In this document: positions 33,239 through 40,823 of the stretch, in pieces
Numbering within the stretch: position 1 is the first letter of the stretch
How the letters are laid out: each line of letters opens with the position of its first letter
NCBI GenBank assembly: GCA_017744935.1
Contig: JAGIAI010000004.1
Location: 124,001 to 188,000 of the forward strand
Origin: Variovorax sp.
GTDB taxonomy: Bacteria > Pseudomonadota > Gammaproteobacteria > Burkholderiales > Burkholderiaceae_C
Length of the DNA: 64,000 nt
Reading direction: 5' to 3'
Notes under the pieces: generated by a model
What the model was told of the DNA's origin: nothing
Databases searched by the model: none
The model's input: only the letters and a program-made list of their open reading frames with translations
Made by a program: the position numbers and the translations under genes

Positions 33239-33258
33239 ATGCAGGCAAATACCTGCAT
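33239..33258. promoter_or_regulatory. ArsR operator
   Basis: The inverted repeat ATGCAGG-N6-CCTGCAT is perfect in both seven-base arms. It sits 29 bases upstream of the ArsR start, where a self-repressing ArsR protein would bind. Confidence 0.65.
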
Positions 33259-33282
33259 GTCAACTCAGGCAACGCATCAATC

Positions 33283-33328
33283 CAAAAAAAGAAAAAGGCC
33301 GGGGCAGCCTCATCGGCTGCGCCCGGCC
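33283..33328 (-). terminator. Rho-independent terminator of the ABC transporter operon
   Basis: On the minus strand a long GC-rich stem (GGCCGGGCGCAGCC with GGCTGCCCCGGCC) around a five-base loop is followed by TTTTTCTTTTTTT. It lies 21 bases after the permease stop. Confidence 0.88.
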
Positions 33329-33348
33329 CGCGCGGCTCGGTCGTGACC

Positions 33349-34203
33349 TCAGAAGGCTGCGGGTCTCCATTTCAGCAGGCGCTTCTCGAGCGACGTCAGC
33401 AGGAAGTCCGCTGCGAGCGCCACGACTGCCAACACGATCATCGCGGCGAACACGCCACTGGCGTTGAACGCACCTTGCGCAGTCGAGATCAGCAGGCCGA
33501 TGCCTTCTTTCGCGCCGAGGAACTCACCCACGACGGCACCCACCAACGCGAAACCGAAGCTCACGTGCAGGCTCGCGAGGATCCAAGACATGGCCGACGG
33601 AATCACGACAGACATGGTGACCTGGCGCGGCGAGGCACCTAGGATTTGCGCGTTCGCGATCATGTACTTGTCTGCTTCGCGCACACCCTGGAAGGCATTG
33701 CCAAAGACGACGAAGAACACCATCACCACCGCGAGTGCGACTTTCGACGCCATGCCCAGCCCGAGCGCGATCACGAAGATCGAGCCGAGCACCACGCGCG
33801 GGATCGAGTTGGCGATCTGGATGTAGAGGCTGAACACATCCGACAGCAGCTTGTTGCGGCCGAGCAGAATGCCGCAGATCACGCCGGCGATCGAGCCGAT
33901 GAGGAAGCCGATGACGGTCTCCTCCAGCGTGACGGCGACCTGCATCCACAGCGAGCCTTGCGCGGTGCCTTCGCGCATCCATTCGACGAGCTGGTCCCAG
34001 ATCATCGAAGGCATCGAATAGAAGAACGGATCGATCCACTTGTGGCGCGCGGCAACTTCCCAGCCACCCAGCACGACCAGCAGCACCAGCACGCGCAACG
34101 AAATGATCATGGTGCGCCGACGGCGGATGCGCGCCTGCGCGCTTTCGGATTCGCGGGCCAGCGCTTCGTCACTGAGGACGGCCGGCAAGACGAGTTCGGT
34201 CAT
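33349..34203 (-). CDS. ABC transporter permease (nitrate/sulfonate/taurine type)
   Basis: The 284-residue protein has about six membrane helices: one near residue 35 (LRVLVLLVVLGGWEVAA), then the BPD-permease core. The EAA-like loop (MIANAQILGASPRQVTMSVVIPSAMSWILASLHVSFGFALVGAVVGEF) contacts the ATPase. It belongs to the SsuC/TauC/NrtB group. ATG 34203 was chosen because the following MTELVLPAVL is a normal short cytoplasmic head. The gene is 38 bases after the ATPase stop and ends the operon. Confidence 0.9.
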   Translation of the reverse strand: MTELVLPAVLSDEALARESESAQARIRRRRTMIISLRVLVLLVVLGGWEVAARHKWIDPFFYSMPSMIWDQLVEWMREGTAQGSLWMQVAVTLEETVIGFLIGSIAGVICGILLGRNKLLSDVFSLYIQIANSIPRVVLGSIFVIALGLGMASKVALAVVMVFFVVFGNAFQGVREADKYMIANAQILGASPRQVTMSVVIPSAMSWILASLHVSFGFALVGAVVGEFLGAKEGIGLLISTAQGAFNASGVFAAMIVLAVVALAADFLLTSLEKRLLKWRPAAF

Positions 34204-34241
34204 TGTTGAAGAGACTCCAGGAAACGGGATTCGGCAAAGGT

Positions 34242-35024
34242 TCAGGCAAGGACGGCTTCCTGGCGAAGGTCTTCCCAGATGCGCTTGGAGAGCTCGATGA
34301 ACTGGGGTTCGTAGCGGACTTGCGAAGTCACTCGCGGGCGCGGCAGGTCGATGTCGTAGACACGCTTGAGCATGCCGGGTCGTGCCGAGAGCACGAATAC
34401 GCGGTCGGCGAGCGCGATCGCTTCTTCGAGGTCGTGCGTGACGAAGACCACCGAACCACCGGTGCCCGACCAGAGCTTGAGCAGCTCGTCCTGCATCAGC
34501 GTGCGGGTCTGCATGTCGAGCGCCGAGAAGGGCTCGTCCATCAGCAGGATCTCGGGGCTGTTGATGAAGGTCTGCGCGAGCGCGACGCGCTTGCGCATGC
34601 CGCCCGACAACTGGTGCGGATAGTGGCCGCCGAACTTGCCGAGGCCCACGCGCTGGATCCAGTCGTTGGCCAGCTCGTGCGCTTCCTTTTTCGACTTGCC
34701 GCGGAAAATCGGCCCGGCCGCGACGTTCTCGAGCACGCTGCGCCACGGGAACACTGCATCGGCCTGGAACACGAAACCGATGCGCGGATCGATGCCTCGC
34801 ACCGGCTGGCCCATGACCTTCACTTCGCCCACCGTGGGGCGCAGCAGGCCGGTGACCATGTTGAGCGTGGTCGACTTGCCGCAGCCGGTCGGGCCAACGA
34901 TGGCGACGAACTCGCCGCGCGCCACCGACATGCTGAAGTTGCGCAGAGCGACGGTCGCGTTGCCGTCTGCCGAGATGAAGCGAAGCGAGACGTCTCGAAA
35001 CTCGATGGCAGGGGTATCGGTCAC
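34242..35024 (-). CDS. ABC transporter ATP-binding protein (nitrate/sulfonate/taurine type)
   Basis: This 260-residue ATPase has Walker A GPTGCGKST (residues 38-46), the signature LSGGMRKRVALAQ, Walker B ILLMDEPFSALD and a switch His in FVTHDLEEA. GTG 35024 is the start: it overlaps the stop of the binding-protein gene as GTGA, and the protein then begins VTDTPAIEFRDVSLRF, the standard position. A GTG start within a four-base overlap suggests reinitiation after the highly expressed binding protein. Confidence 0.93.
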   Translation of the reverse strand: MTDTPAIEFRDVSLRFISADGNATVALRNFSMSVARGEFVAIVGPTGCGKSTTLNMVTGLLRPTVGEVKVMGQPVRGIDPRIGFVFQADAVFPWRSVLENVAAGPIFRGKSKKEAHELANDWIQRVGLGKFGGHYPHQLSGGMRKRVALAQTFINSPEILLMDEPFSALDMQTRTLMQDELLKLWSGTGGSVVFVTHDLEEAIALADRVFVLSARPGMLKRVYDIDLPRPRVTSQVRYEPQFIELSKRIWEDLRQEAVLA

Positions 35025-36031
35025 TTGGCGCTCGCCGCGAGGTACGCGTTGGTGTAGGTCTTCGACAGGTCGATGTTCTTGCTCTTGATGAGCGGCTTGT
35101 AGGTGGCCAGCACCTTCAGCACGGTCTCGGGTCCGCCGGCGGGCATCTTCGCGTCGGCGGTAAACATCGGAAGCGAGGCCGCCAGAGCCTGCACGTACAG
35201 GGCCTTGTCGCTGCCGTAGTAGTCGCGCGGCATCTTCTCGGCGATTTCCTCTGCGCTGTGCGTGTGGATGTACTCCATGGTGCGTGCAAAGGCGTGAGCG
35301 AGCTTCGCGGCCTGCTCCTTGTGCGATTCGGCCCAGGCGTTCTGCACGTAGAAGCTCGCTGCCGGATAGAGGCCGCCCAGCGCCGCGGCCGTGTCCTTCT
35401 CGGTGCGCAGGTCGACCAGCACCTTGGCGTCGCCTGTCTTGAGCATTTCGGAGACGGTGGGTTCGGTGGTCATGCCGGCCTGGATGCGGTCCTGCTTCAT
35501 GGCGGCGACGAAGGTGTTGCCGGCGCCGACAGGCAGCAGCGAATAGTCCTTGGTGGCAACGCCCTGGCGATCGGCCAAATAGCGCGTGAGGAATTCCGTG
35601 GACGAACCCAGGCCCGTCACGCCGAGCGTCTTGCCCTTGGCGTCGGCCATCGTCTTGAAGGTGGGCGCCGCCTTGGTCGACACCAGTTCGACTTCGCCGG
35701 GCACCTTGCAGAACACGGCGATGGCTTCGATCTCCTTGCCCTTGCTCTGAAGGTCGATGGTGTGGTCGTAGAAGCCGACCACGCCCTGCACGGCACCGGC
35801 GATCAGCTGGTTCTCGGCATCGACGCCGGCCGGCTGCGATTGCAGCTCGACGTTCAGTCCTTCGTCCTTGAAGTAGCCCAGCGAATCGGCGAGCTTGGCC
35901 GGCAGGTAGATGATCTTGTTGATGCCGCCCACCATGATGGTGATCGGTTCGGCCGCCTGGGCGAACGGGGCTGCCGCCGCCATCAGGGAACACACGGCGG
36001 TGGCGAGCAGGTTGCGGTGGAAGGCGCGCAT
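35021..36031 (-). CDS. ABC transporter substrate-binding protein (SsuA/NMT1-like)
   Basis: The 336-residue protein has a signal peptide (MRAFHRNLLATAVCSLMAAAAPFAQA), then EPITIMVGGINKIIYLPAKLADSLGYFKDEGLNVEL, the NMT1/THI5-like start of aliphatic-sulfonate, taurine and pyrimidine-precursor receptors. The substrate cannot be fixed by sequence. It is the first gene of the ABC operon, divergent from the response regulator at 36179 across 147 bases. Confidence 0.9.
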   Translation of the reverse strand: MRAFHRNLLATAVCSLMAAAAPFAQAAEPITIMVGGINKIIYLPAKLADSLGYFKDEGLNVELQSQPAGVDAENQLIAGAVQGVVGFYDHTIDLQSKGKEIEAIAVFCKVPGEVELVSTKAAPTFKTMADAKGKTLGVTGLGSSTEFLTRYLADRQGVATKDYSLLPVGAGNTFVAAMKQDRIQAGMTTEPTVSEMLKTGDAKVLVDLRTEKDTAAALGGLYPAASFYVQNAWAESHKEQAAKLAHAFARTMEYIHTHSAEEIAEKMPRDYYGSDKALYVQALAASLPMFTADAKMPAGGPETVLKVLATYKPLIKSKNIDLSKTYTNAYLAASAK

Positions 36032-36178
36032 TTGGGAATGTCTCCTGGATGTCTGAAAGGGTGAAAGCCAGTCTAGGTGGCGCGATCTTTCGGCTTCCTT
36101 TCGGCGTGCGTCGCAATTCCTGCTGGTTAACCCTCGGTTCAGCGGCCGCGTGGCGCCTTCCTAGAATCCCGCTCCGTC

Positions 36179-36853
36179 ATGAAACTCCTGCTCGTCGAAG
36201 ACAACCCGCAGCTCGCCCTGTGGCTGGCCAACCTGCTGCGCGAACAGGACTTCGTCATCGATCACGTCGAGGACGGCGACGCCGCCGATCGGCTCCTGCA
36301 GCAGACGCGCTATGACGTGGTGCTGCTCGACCTCAACATTCCGGGCCTCTCTGGCAAAGGCGTTCTCCGCCGGCTCCGGGCGCGCCGCGACGATGTGCCG
36401 GTGCTGGTCCTGACGGCCACCGCATCGCTCGACCAGAAGGTGATGTGCCTGGAGATCGGTGCCGATGACTACCTCGTCAAGCCCGTTGAAGTGCGCGAGC
36501 TGGTCGCGCGCATCAAGGCGCTGGTCCGCCGCCAGGTGCCGGGCAAGGCCAACGACATCTCGTGCGGGGATCTTCACTACGACCTGCGCACGCGGCAGTT
36601 CACGCTTGCCGGTGCCGAGCTGGCGTTGCCGCCGCGCGAACGCACGTTGCTCGAGACGTTGATGCTCAAGGTGGGCAGCACGGTCTCCAAGCAGACGCTG
36701 GTCGATGCGATCTTCGGTCTCGAAGACGAGCCCAGCATTGATGCGGTGGACCTCTACGTGCATCGCCTCCGACGCAAGCTGGAAGCGGCTCAGGCCACCA
36801 TCATCACTTTGCGTGGCGTCGGCTATCTGCTGCGCACGCGCGACGAAGGCTGA
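36179..36853 (+). CDS. OmpR-family response regulator (TctD/QseB-like)
   Basis: This 224-residue response regulator has acidic residues EDN at 7-9, the phosphoacceptor Asp in VVLLDLNIPG (residue 51), Thr in VLVLTATAS and Lys in YLVKPVEV. The winged-helix domain follows, with LPPRERTLLETLM and VDLYVHRLRRKLE. It is related to TctD, which controls tricarboxylate uptake. It is followed one base later by the kinase gene. The divergent ABC importer is a possible target. Confidence 0.92.
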   Translation: MKLLLVEDNPQLALWLANLLREQDFVIDHVEDGDAADRLLQQTRYDVVLLDLNIPGLSGKGVLRRLRARRDDVPVLVLTATASLDQKVMCLEIGADDYLVKPVEVRELVARIKALVRRQVPGKANDISCGDLHYDLRTRQFTLAGAELALPPRERTLLETLMLKVGSTVSKQTLVDAIFGLEDEPSIDAVDLYVHRLRRKLEAAQATIITLRGVGYLLRTRDEG

Positions 36854-36854
36854 C

Positions 36855-38270
36855 TTGCTCGCAAGCCTGCGCGTTCGACTGGCCGCCTGGCTGCTGTTGC
36901 CGCTGTCGGTGTTCGTCGGCGTCTGCGGATACCTCAGCTGGCGCAACGCCGCGGCGGTGGCCGACTATGTGCAGGACCACGACCTGCTGGCTTCTGCCAA
37001 GGTCCTGTCGGAGCGCCTGATCTGGGAAGGCAACAACGTGCAGGCCAGCGTTCCGCCGTCGGCGCTGAGCCTCTTCGCTTCGCCCGATCGCGACCAGGTC
37101 TTTCTCAGCGTGACCGACGCCGCCGGCACTGTGCTTGCGGGGACGCCCGGGTTCCCGTTGCCTTCGAAGCGGCAACTCCAGGGTGTCGACCGCGCGCAGT
37201 GGTACGACGCCGAGTTCAATGGCATGCGACTACGCGCCGTCGTGACACAGCGCGCGATGTACGACGTCGGTGGGGGCGCGGAAGTCACCATCGCCGTTGG
37301 AAAGACCACCCACAGCCGCGATCACATGCTGCGCAAACTGTGGCTGCCGACCGTCGGCTTCCTGCTCATTGCGCTCATCCTGGCCATTGCCCTGACCACG
37401 CTCGCGCTGACGTGGGAACTGCGCCCGGTCCTCAAGCTGAGCCGACAGCTGGCCCGGCATGATCCGCTGCGGCTGGACTTCTCGGTCGATCCGCACGCGC
37501 TCCACGCCGAACTGCGCCCGGTGGCGGAGACCATCAACAGCTTCGTGCACGAACTGCGAGCGCATTCGGAGGCGCAGCGGCGCTTCATCGCCGACGCCGC
37601 GCATCAACTGCGCACGCCGCTCGCGTTGCAGGCCTCGCAGATCGAGTTCGCGCGCTACACGAGGCAGCATCGCGGAGAGTGGGAGACGCGCCGCGCCGAC
37701 ATGGACGCGATGTGGATCGCCATGCAGACCAGCAACCGGCGGCTGGTCGACGTCACCAACAAGCTCCTGCTGCTTGCCCAGGCCGAGCACCGTGATGCTT
37801 CGGCGAGCCTGGAGCGCGTCGATTTGGCGGACGCAGCCCTGCACTGCATCGAGCAACTGGCTGCGCTGGCCGATCGTCGTCGGATCGACCTGGGCATGGA
37901 GCGCCCGGAGGATGCGGAGCCCGTCTGGGTGCGGGCACAACCCGCGCTGCTCGATGCGCTGGTGAGCAACCTCGTCGACAACGCCTTGCGCTACACGCAG
38001 GAGGGCGGCCGCGTGACCGTTCGCCTGCACCGCGTCGGCGATCAGGTCGAACTCTCGGTGGAGGACAACGGCCCCGGTATTCCGGCCGAGGCACTGGCGC
38101 GTGTGTTCGAGCGCTTCTACCGCGTGTCCCAGAACACCGAGGGCACCGGGCTTGGCCTTGCCATCGTGCGCGAGATCGCGCGTGCATTCGGTGCCACGGT
38201 TTCGCTGGCTTCCAACGAAGGGGGTCGGACCGGTCTGCGCGCGTCCGTGCTGTTTCCGGCGCAGCGCTAG
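36855..38270 (+). CDS. sensor histidine kinase (TctE-like)
   Basis: The 471-residue kinase has a first membrane helix (residues 10-28), a periplasmic sensor region of about 130 residues, a second helix near residues 155-178 (LWLPTVGFLLIALILAIALTTLALTW), an H box FIADAAHQLRTPL, an N box LVSNLVDNALRYT and G boxes DNGPGIP and GTGLGLAIV. The start is TTG at 36855, one base after the regulator stop, with GAAGG at good spacing. No ATG precedes the first membrane helix without overlapping the regulator deeply. It partners 36179-36853. Confidence 0.9.
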   Translation: MLASLRVRLAAWLLLPLSVFVGVCGYLSWRNAAAVADYVQDHDLLASAKVLSERLIWEGNNVQASVPPSALSLFASPDRDQVFLSVTDAAGTVLAGTPGFPLPSKRQLQGVDRAQWYDAEFNGMRLRAVVTQRAMYDVGGGAEVTIAVGKTTHSRDHMLRKLWLPTVGFLLIALILAIALTTLALTWELRPVLKLSRQLARHDPLRLDFSVDPHALHAELRPVAETINSFVHELRAHSEAQRRFIADAAHQLRTPLALQASQIEFARYTRQHRGEWETRRADMDAMWIAMQTSNRRLVDVTNKLLLLAQAEHRDASASLERVDLADAALHCIEQLAALADRRRIDLGMERPEDAEPVWVRAQPALLDALVSNLVDNALRYTQEGGRVTVRLHRVGDQVELSVEDNGPGIPAEALARVFERFYRVSQNTEGTGLGLAIVREIARAFGATVSLASNEGGRTGLRASVLFPAQR

Positions 38271-38611
38271 GCGGCGCGGTTCCAGTCCGTCAGCGACAGG
38301 TCCTTGGGCAATTCGAAGTTGGTATGCCGCGTCAGGAACCGGATGTCGCAGTCGCCGATGGCGACCACGTCTCCGTGCTGCAATACGCAGTGCTTGACCC
38401 GGCGGCCATTGACCCGCGTGCCGTTGCGGCTGGCCAGGTCGATGAGCCAGGTGGTGCCACCTTCGACGCGGATTTCGACGTGGTGCCGGCTCACCTGAGG
38501 GTGATCGATCCGGAGGTCGTTGCTTGCATCGCGACCGACAAGCATTCGTTCGGCGGACAGTTCGATTTGTTTCGGGGCACTGTTCTTTCGCATCAGGAGC
38601 AAGCGGGCCAT
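38267..38611 (-). CDS. FHA-domain protein
   Basis: This 114-residue single FHA domain has the phosphopeptide-binding residues: LVGRDASNDLRIDHPQVSRHHVEIRVE (Gly-Arg, Ser-Arg-His) and DLASRNGTRVNGRRV (Asn-Gly-Thr). It should bind phosphothreonine peptides, but no Ser/Thr kinase lies in the window. Its stop overlaps the kinase stop by four bases. It is a one-gene unit with an inverted repeat upstream of its start (38636). Confidence 0.88.
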   Translation of the reverse strand: MARLLLMRKNSAPKQIELSAERMLVGRDASNDLRIDHPQVSRHHVEIRVEGGTTWLIDLASRNGTRVNGRRVKHCVLQHGDVVAIGDCDIRFLTRHTNFELPKDLSLTDWNRAA

Positions 38612-38635
38612 GAGGTGAAGCTGCAGGGATGTAAG

Positions 38636-38655
38636 ACTTTGTATTACAACAAAGT
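38636..38655. promoter_or_regulatory. inverted repeat upstream of the FHA gene
   Basis: ACTTTGT-N6-ACAAAGT is perfect over seven-base arms, in an AT-rich patch 25 bases before the FHA start and 26 bases after the MFS stop. It could be an operator for the FHA gene or a transcript-end hairpin for the MFS gene. It lacks a T tract. Confidence 0.4.
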
Positions 38656-38681
38656 GTAACCTAAATGCCTACATCGTCGAA

Positions 38682-39938
38682 TTAAATCGACTTCGTACCG
38701 AAGCGCACCCGATATCCCTCACGCCATAGCCGCAGGCCGTGGTACTTGAGCAGGTAGCGCAGCCCGATCGCCGCGGAGCCCAGGCCCGCGGCTGCCGCCA
38801 CGCCCATCGCCCAGCGCGGCCCGAAGGAATCGGCCACCCAGCCCACCACCGGCGCCCCGATCGGCGTGCTGCCGAGCAGGGTGGCCAGCAGGATCGCAAT
38901 GACACGACCGCGCAATGCCGGCTCGGTGGAAAGCTGCACCAGGCTGTTGGTCGACGTGGTGATGGTTTGCGCCGCCACGCCGGTCACGATCAGCGCGAGC
39001 CCGAAGCCGATGACATTCGGCATCAGCGCCGCTGCAAGACAGCTCAGGCCAAACACCGCCGAACCCACCATCAACAACCCGAAACGCGGTTTGGCCCGGC
39101 GTGCTGCCAGCAGCGCGCCCGTGACCGAGCCGATGGCCATGGTCGACGAAAGCAGGCCGTACTGGCTGGGCCCGCCGTGGAACGCGCCGACCGACATCGT
39201 GGAGATGAAGATGGGGAAGTTCAGGCCAAAGGTGGCCACAAGGAAAAGCATGGCGAGGAGGGCACGCAGATCGGGCCGGTTCCAGACATAGCGGAAGCCT
39301 TCCAGCAGGCCGGCCTTCTTGCGTCCCGGCGCGTCCTGCCGGCGGAACAGTTCGCTCTGGCGCAGGCAGGCGAGCGATATCAGCACCGCCACGAAAGAAA
39401 ACGCGTTGAGCAGGAAGGCCTCGCCGGGGCCCGTCGCCGCGATCACCAGTCCGGCCACTGCGGGCCCCACCATGCGGGCGGCATTGAAGGACGTGGAGTT
39501 GAGCGCCACCGCGTTGGCCAGTTCGGCATCCGAGACCAGCTCGGCCACGAAAGTCTGGCGCGCAGGCGCATCGAAGGCCGCGACGCAGCCCAGTAGCAGT
39601 GCGAACACGTAGACGTGCCACAACTGCGCCATACCGCTTATCGTCAGCAGGCCCAGGCCGAGCGCGAGCAGGCCCATCGAGGCCTGCGTGGCGACCAGCA
39701 GCTTGCGACGGTTCAGCCGGTCGGCCGCGAGGCCGGTGAAGGGCAACAACGCGAGCTGCGGGCCGAACTGCAGCGCCATCACGATGCCGACGGCGGTCGC
39801 GTTGTGGTTCGTCAGATGCGTCAGCACCAGCCAGTCTTGTGCGGTGCGCTGCATCCAGGTGCCGACGTTGGACACCAGCGCGCCGGCGGCCCAAAGGCGG
39901 TAGTTGCGGATGCGAAGGGAACGGAAGGTGTTGCCCAT
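38682..39938 (-). CDS. MFS transporter (EntS-like MFS_3 type)
   Basis: The 418-residue protein has about 12 membrane helices. It begins MGNTFRSLRIRNYRLWAAGALVSNVGTWMQRTAQDWLVL, the usual head of this exporter group. AADRLNRRKLLVATQ forms the first cytoplasmic loop and FDAPARQTFVAELV the helix 4-5 region. ATG 39938 overlaps the MarR stop as TGATG, with GGAGG upstream; GTG at 39941 is too close to the ribosome site. Efflux of a drug or metabolite under control of the upstream MarR protein is likely. Confidence 0.9.
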   Translation of the reverse strand: MGNTFRSLRIRNYRLWAAGALVSNVGTWMQRTAQDWLVLTHLTNHNATAVGIVMALQFGPQLALLPFTGLAADRLNRRKLLVATQASMGLLALGLGLLTISGMAQLWHVYVFALLLGCVAAFDAPARQTFVAELVSDAELANAVALNSTSFNAARMVGPAVAGLVIAATGPGEAFLLNAFSFVAVLISLACLRQSELFRRQDAPGRKKAGLLEGFRYVWNRPDLRALLAMLFLVATFGLNFPIFISTMSVGAFHGGPSQYGLLSSTMAIGSVTGALLAARRAKPRFGLLMVGSAVFGLSCLAAALMPNVIGFGLALIVTGVAAQTITTSTNSLVQLSTEPALRGRVIAILLATLLGSTPIGAPVVGWVADSFGPRWAMGVAAAAGLGSAAIGLRYLLKYHGLRLWREGYRVRFGTKSI

Positions 39939-40390
39939 CACGCCTCCAGCAAGCGCTGCAGCAGGCGCACGGCGCTGGCCAACTGCTTCTGTTCGGCCGC
40001 GGAGTAGCGTGCGGAGATGGTGCGCTGCAGCCAGTCTTCGCGCGCGGCGCGAACCTGCCGGAACACCTTGCGCGTCTGCGGCGTGATCGACAGCAGCGTG
40101 CGGCGGCCGTCGACGGGGTCCGGCGCGCCCTTGATCCAGCCGGCCTCCATCAGCGCGGACACCGTGGCCCCCATGGACTGCGAGCGCACCCCTTCTGCCT
40201 GTGCCAGTTCGGTCACCGTGGCGCCGTCCTGGCGCTCCAGCCGGAGGAGCACAGCGCGCTGCGACTCGGTCCAGTCCGCGAGGGAGGCTTCCTGGCGCAG
40301 GCGACGGCGCAACTGCCCCGCGAGCATGCGCAGTTCCACGGCCAAGGCGTGGGCTGTGTCGGTTTCGTGATCGGCAAGGTCTGCGGACAT
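39938..40390 (-). CDS. MarR-family transcriptional regulator
   Basis: The 150-residue winged helix-turn-helix protein has ALAVELRMLAGQLRRRLR, the recognition segment ATVTELAQAEGVRSQSMGATVSALMEAGWI, and the wing DPVDGRRTLLSITPQTRKVF. Start choice is ambiguous: ATG 40390 gives a standard length, and ATG 40420 adds ten residues; neither has a strong ribosome site. It is coupled to the MFS gene by a TGATG overlap, so it is probably its local regulator. Confidence 0.9.
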   Translation of the reverse strand: MSADLADHETDTAHALAVELRMLAGQLRRRLRQEASLADWTESQRAVLLRLERQDGATVTELAQAEGVRSQSMGATVSALMEAGWIKGAPDPVDGRRTLLSITPQTRKVFRQVRAAREDWLQRTISARYSAAEQKQLASAVRLLQRLLEA

Positions 40391-40547
40391 GCTCTTGACC
40401 GCCGGTCGGATCGGCAGCATTGGACAGGAAGACTGCGAAGTTTAGCTTCCTATCTTGTCCCTTGCTGCCGTACGGCGAAAGGCTATGGCACAGTCCGCCA
40501 GGCGTGGTCAGCCGATCCCCAGCGGCCGCGCCCCTCCAGGAGTTGCA

Positions 40548-40823
40548 ATGAAATTGATGCCCCCCGGATCAGGACGCGCCCGGAAAACGCCGGCAGCCGC
40601 GACAGGCGCACATGCCATCGGCACCGTTGCGCTGGGCTCCATCGCGATTGCCGCCGTGGCCGTCGGTGCCCTGGCCGTCGGCGCCCTGTCGATCGGCCGG
40701 CTCTTTGTCGGCCGGGCTCGAATCAAGCGTCTGGAGATCGATGAGCTCGTTGTCCGGCGCGTTCGCATCGTGGAAGAAGTGACGATGCCGCCCACGCCGG
40801 AGCCCGCCAGCGACTACTTGTGA
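40548..40823 (+). CDS. small hypothetical protein with five-residue repeats
   Basis: The 91-residue protein starts at ATG 40548 behind CAGGAG. Residues 20-72 can be read as ten consecutive five-residue units of pattern x-[IVL]-G-x-[LIV] (AIGTV, ALGSI, AVGAL, SIGRL). The last units lose glycine and become charged (RIKRL, EIDEL, VVRRV). This could be a short right-handed beta helix like pentapeptide-repeat or bactofilin-type proteins, or a glycine-zipper membrane hairpin. No family is recognised. The ends are polar. Its 3' end overlaps the convergent lipoprotein gene by ten bases. Confidence 0.6.
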   Translation: MKLMPPGSGRARKTPAAATGAHAIGTVALGSIAIAAVAVGALAVGALSIGRLFVGRARIKRLEIDELVVRRVRIVEEVTMPPTPEPASDYL

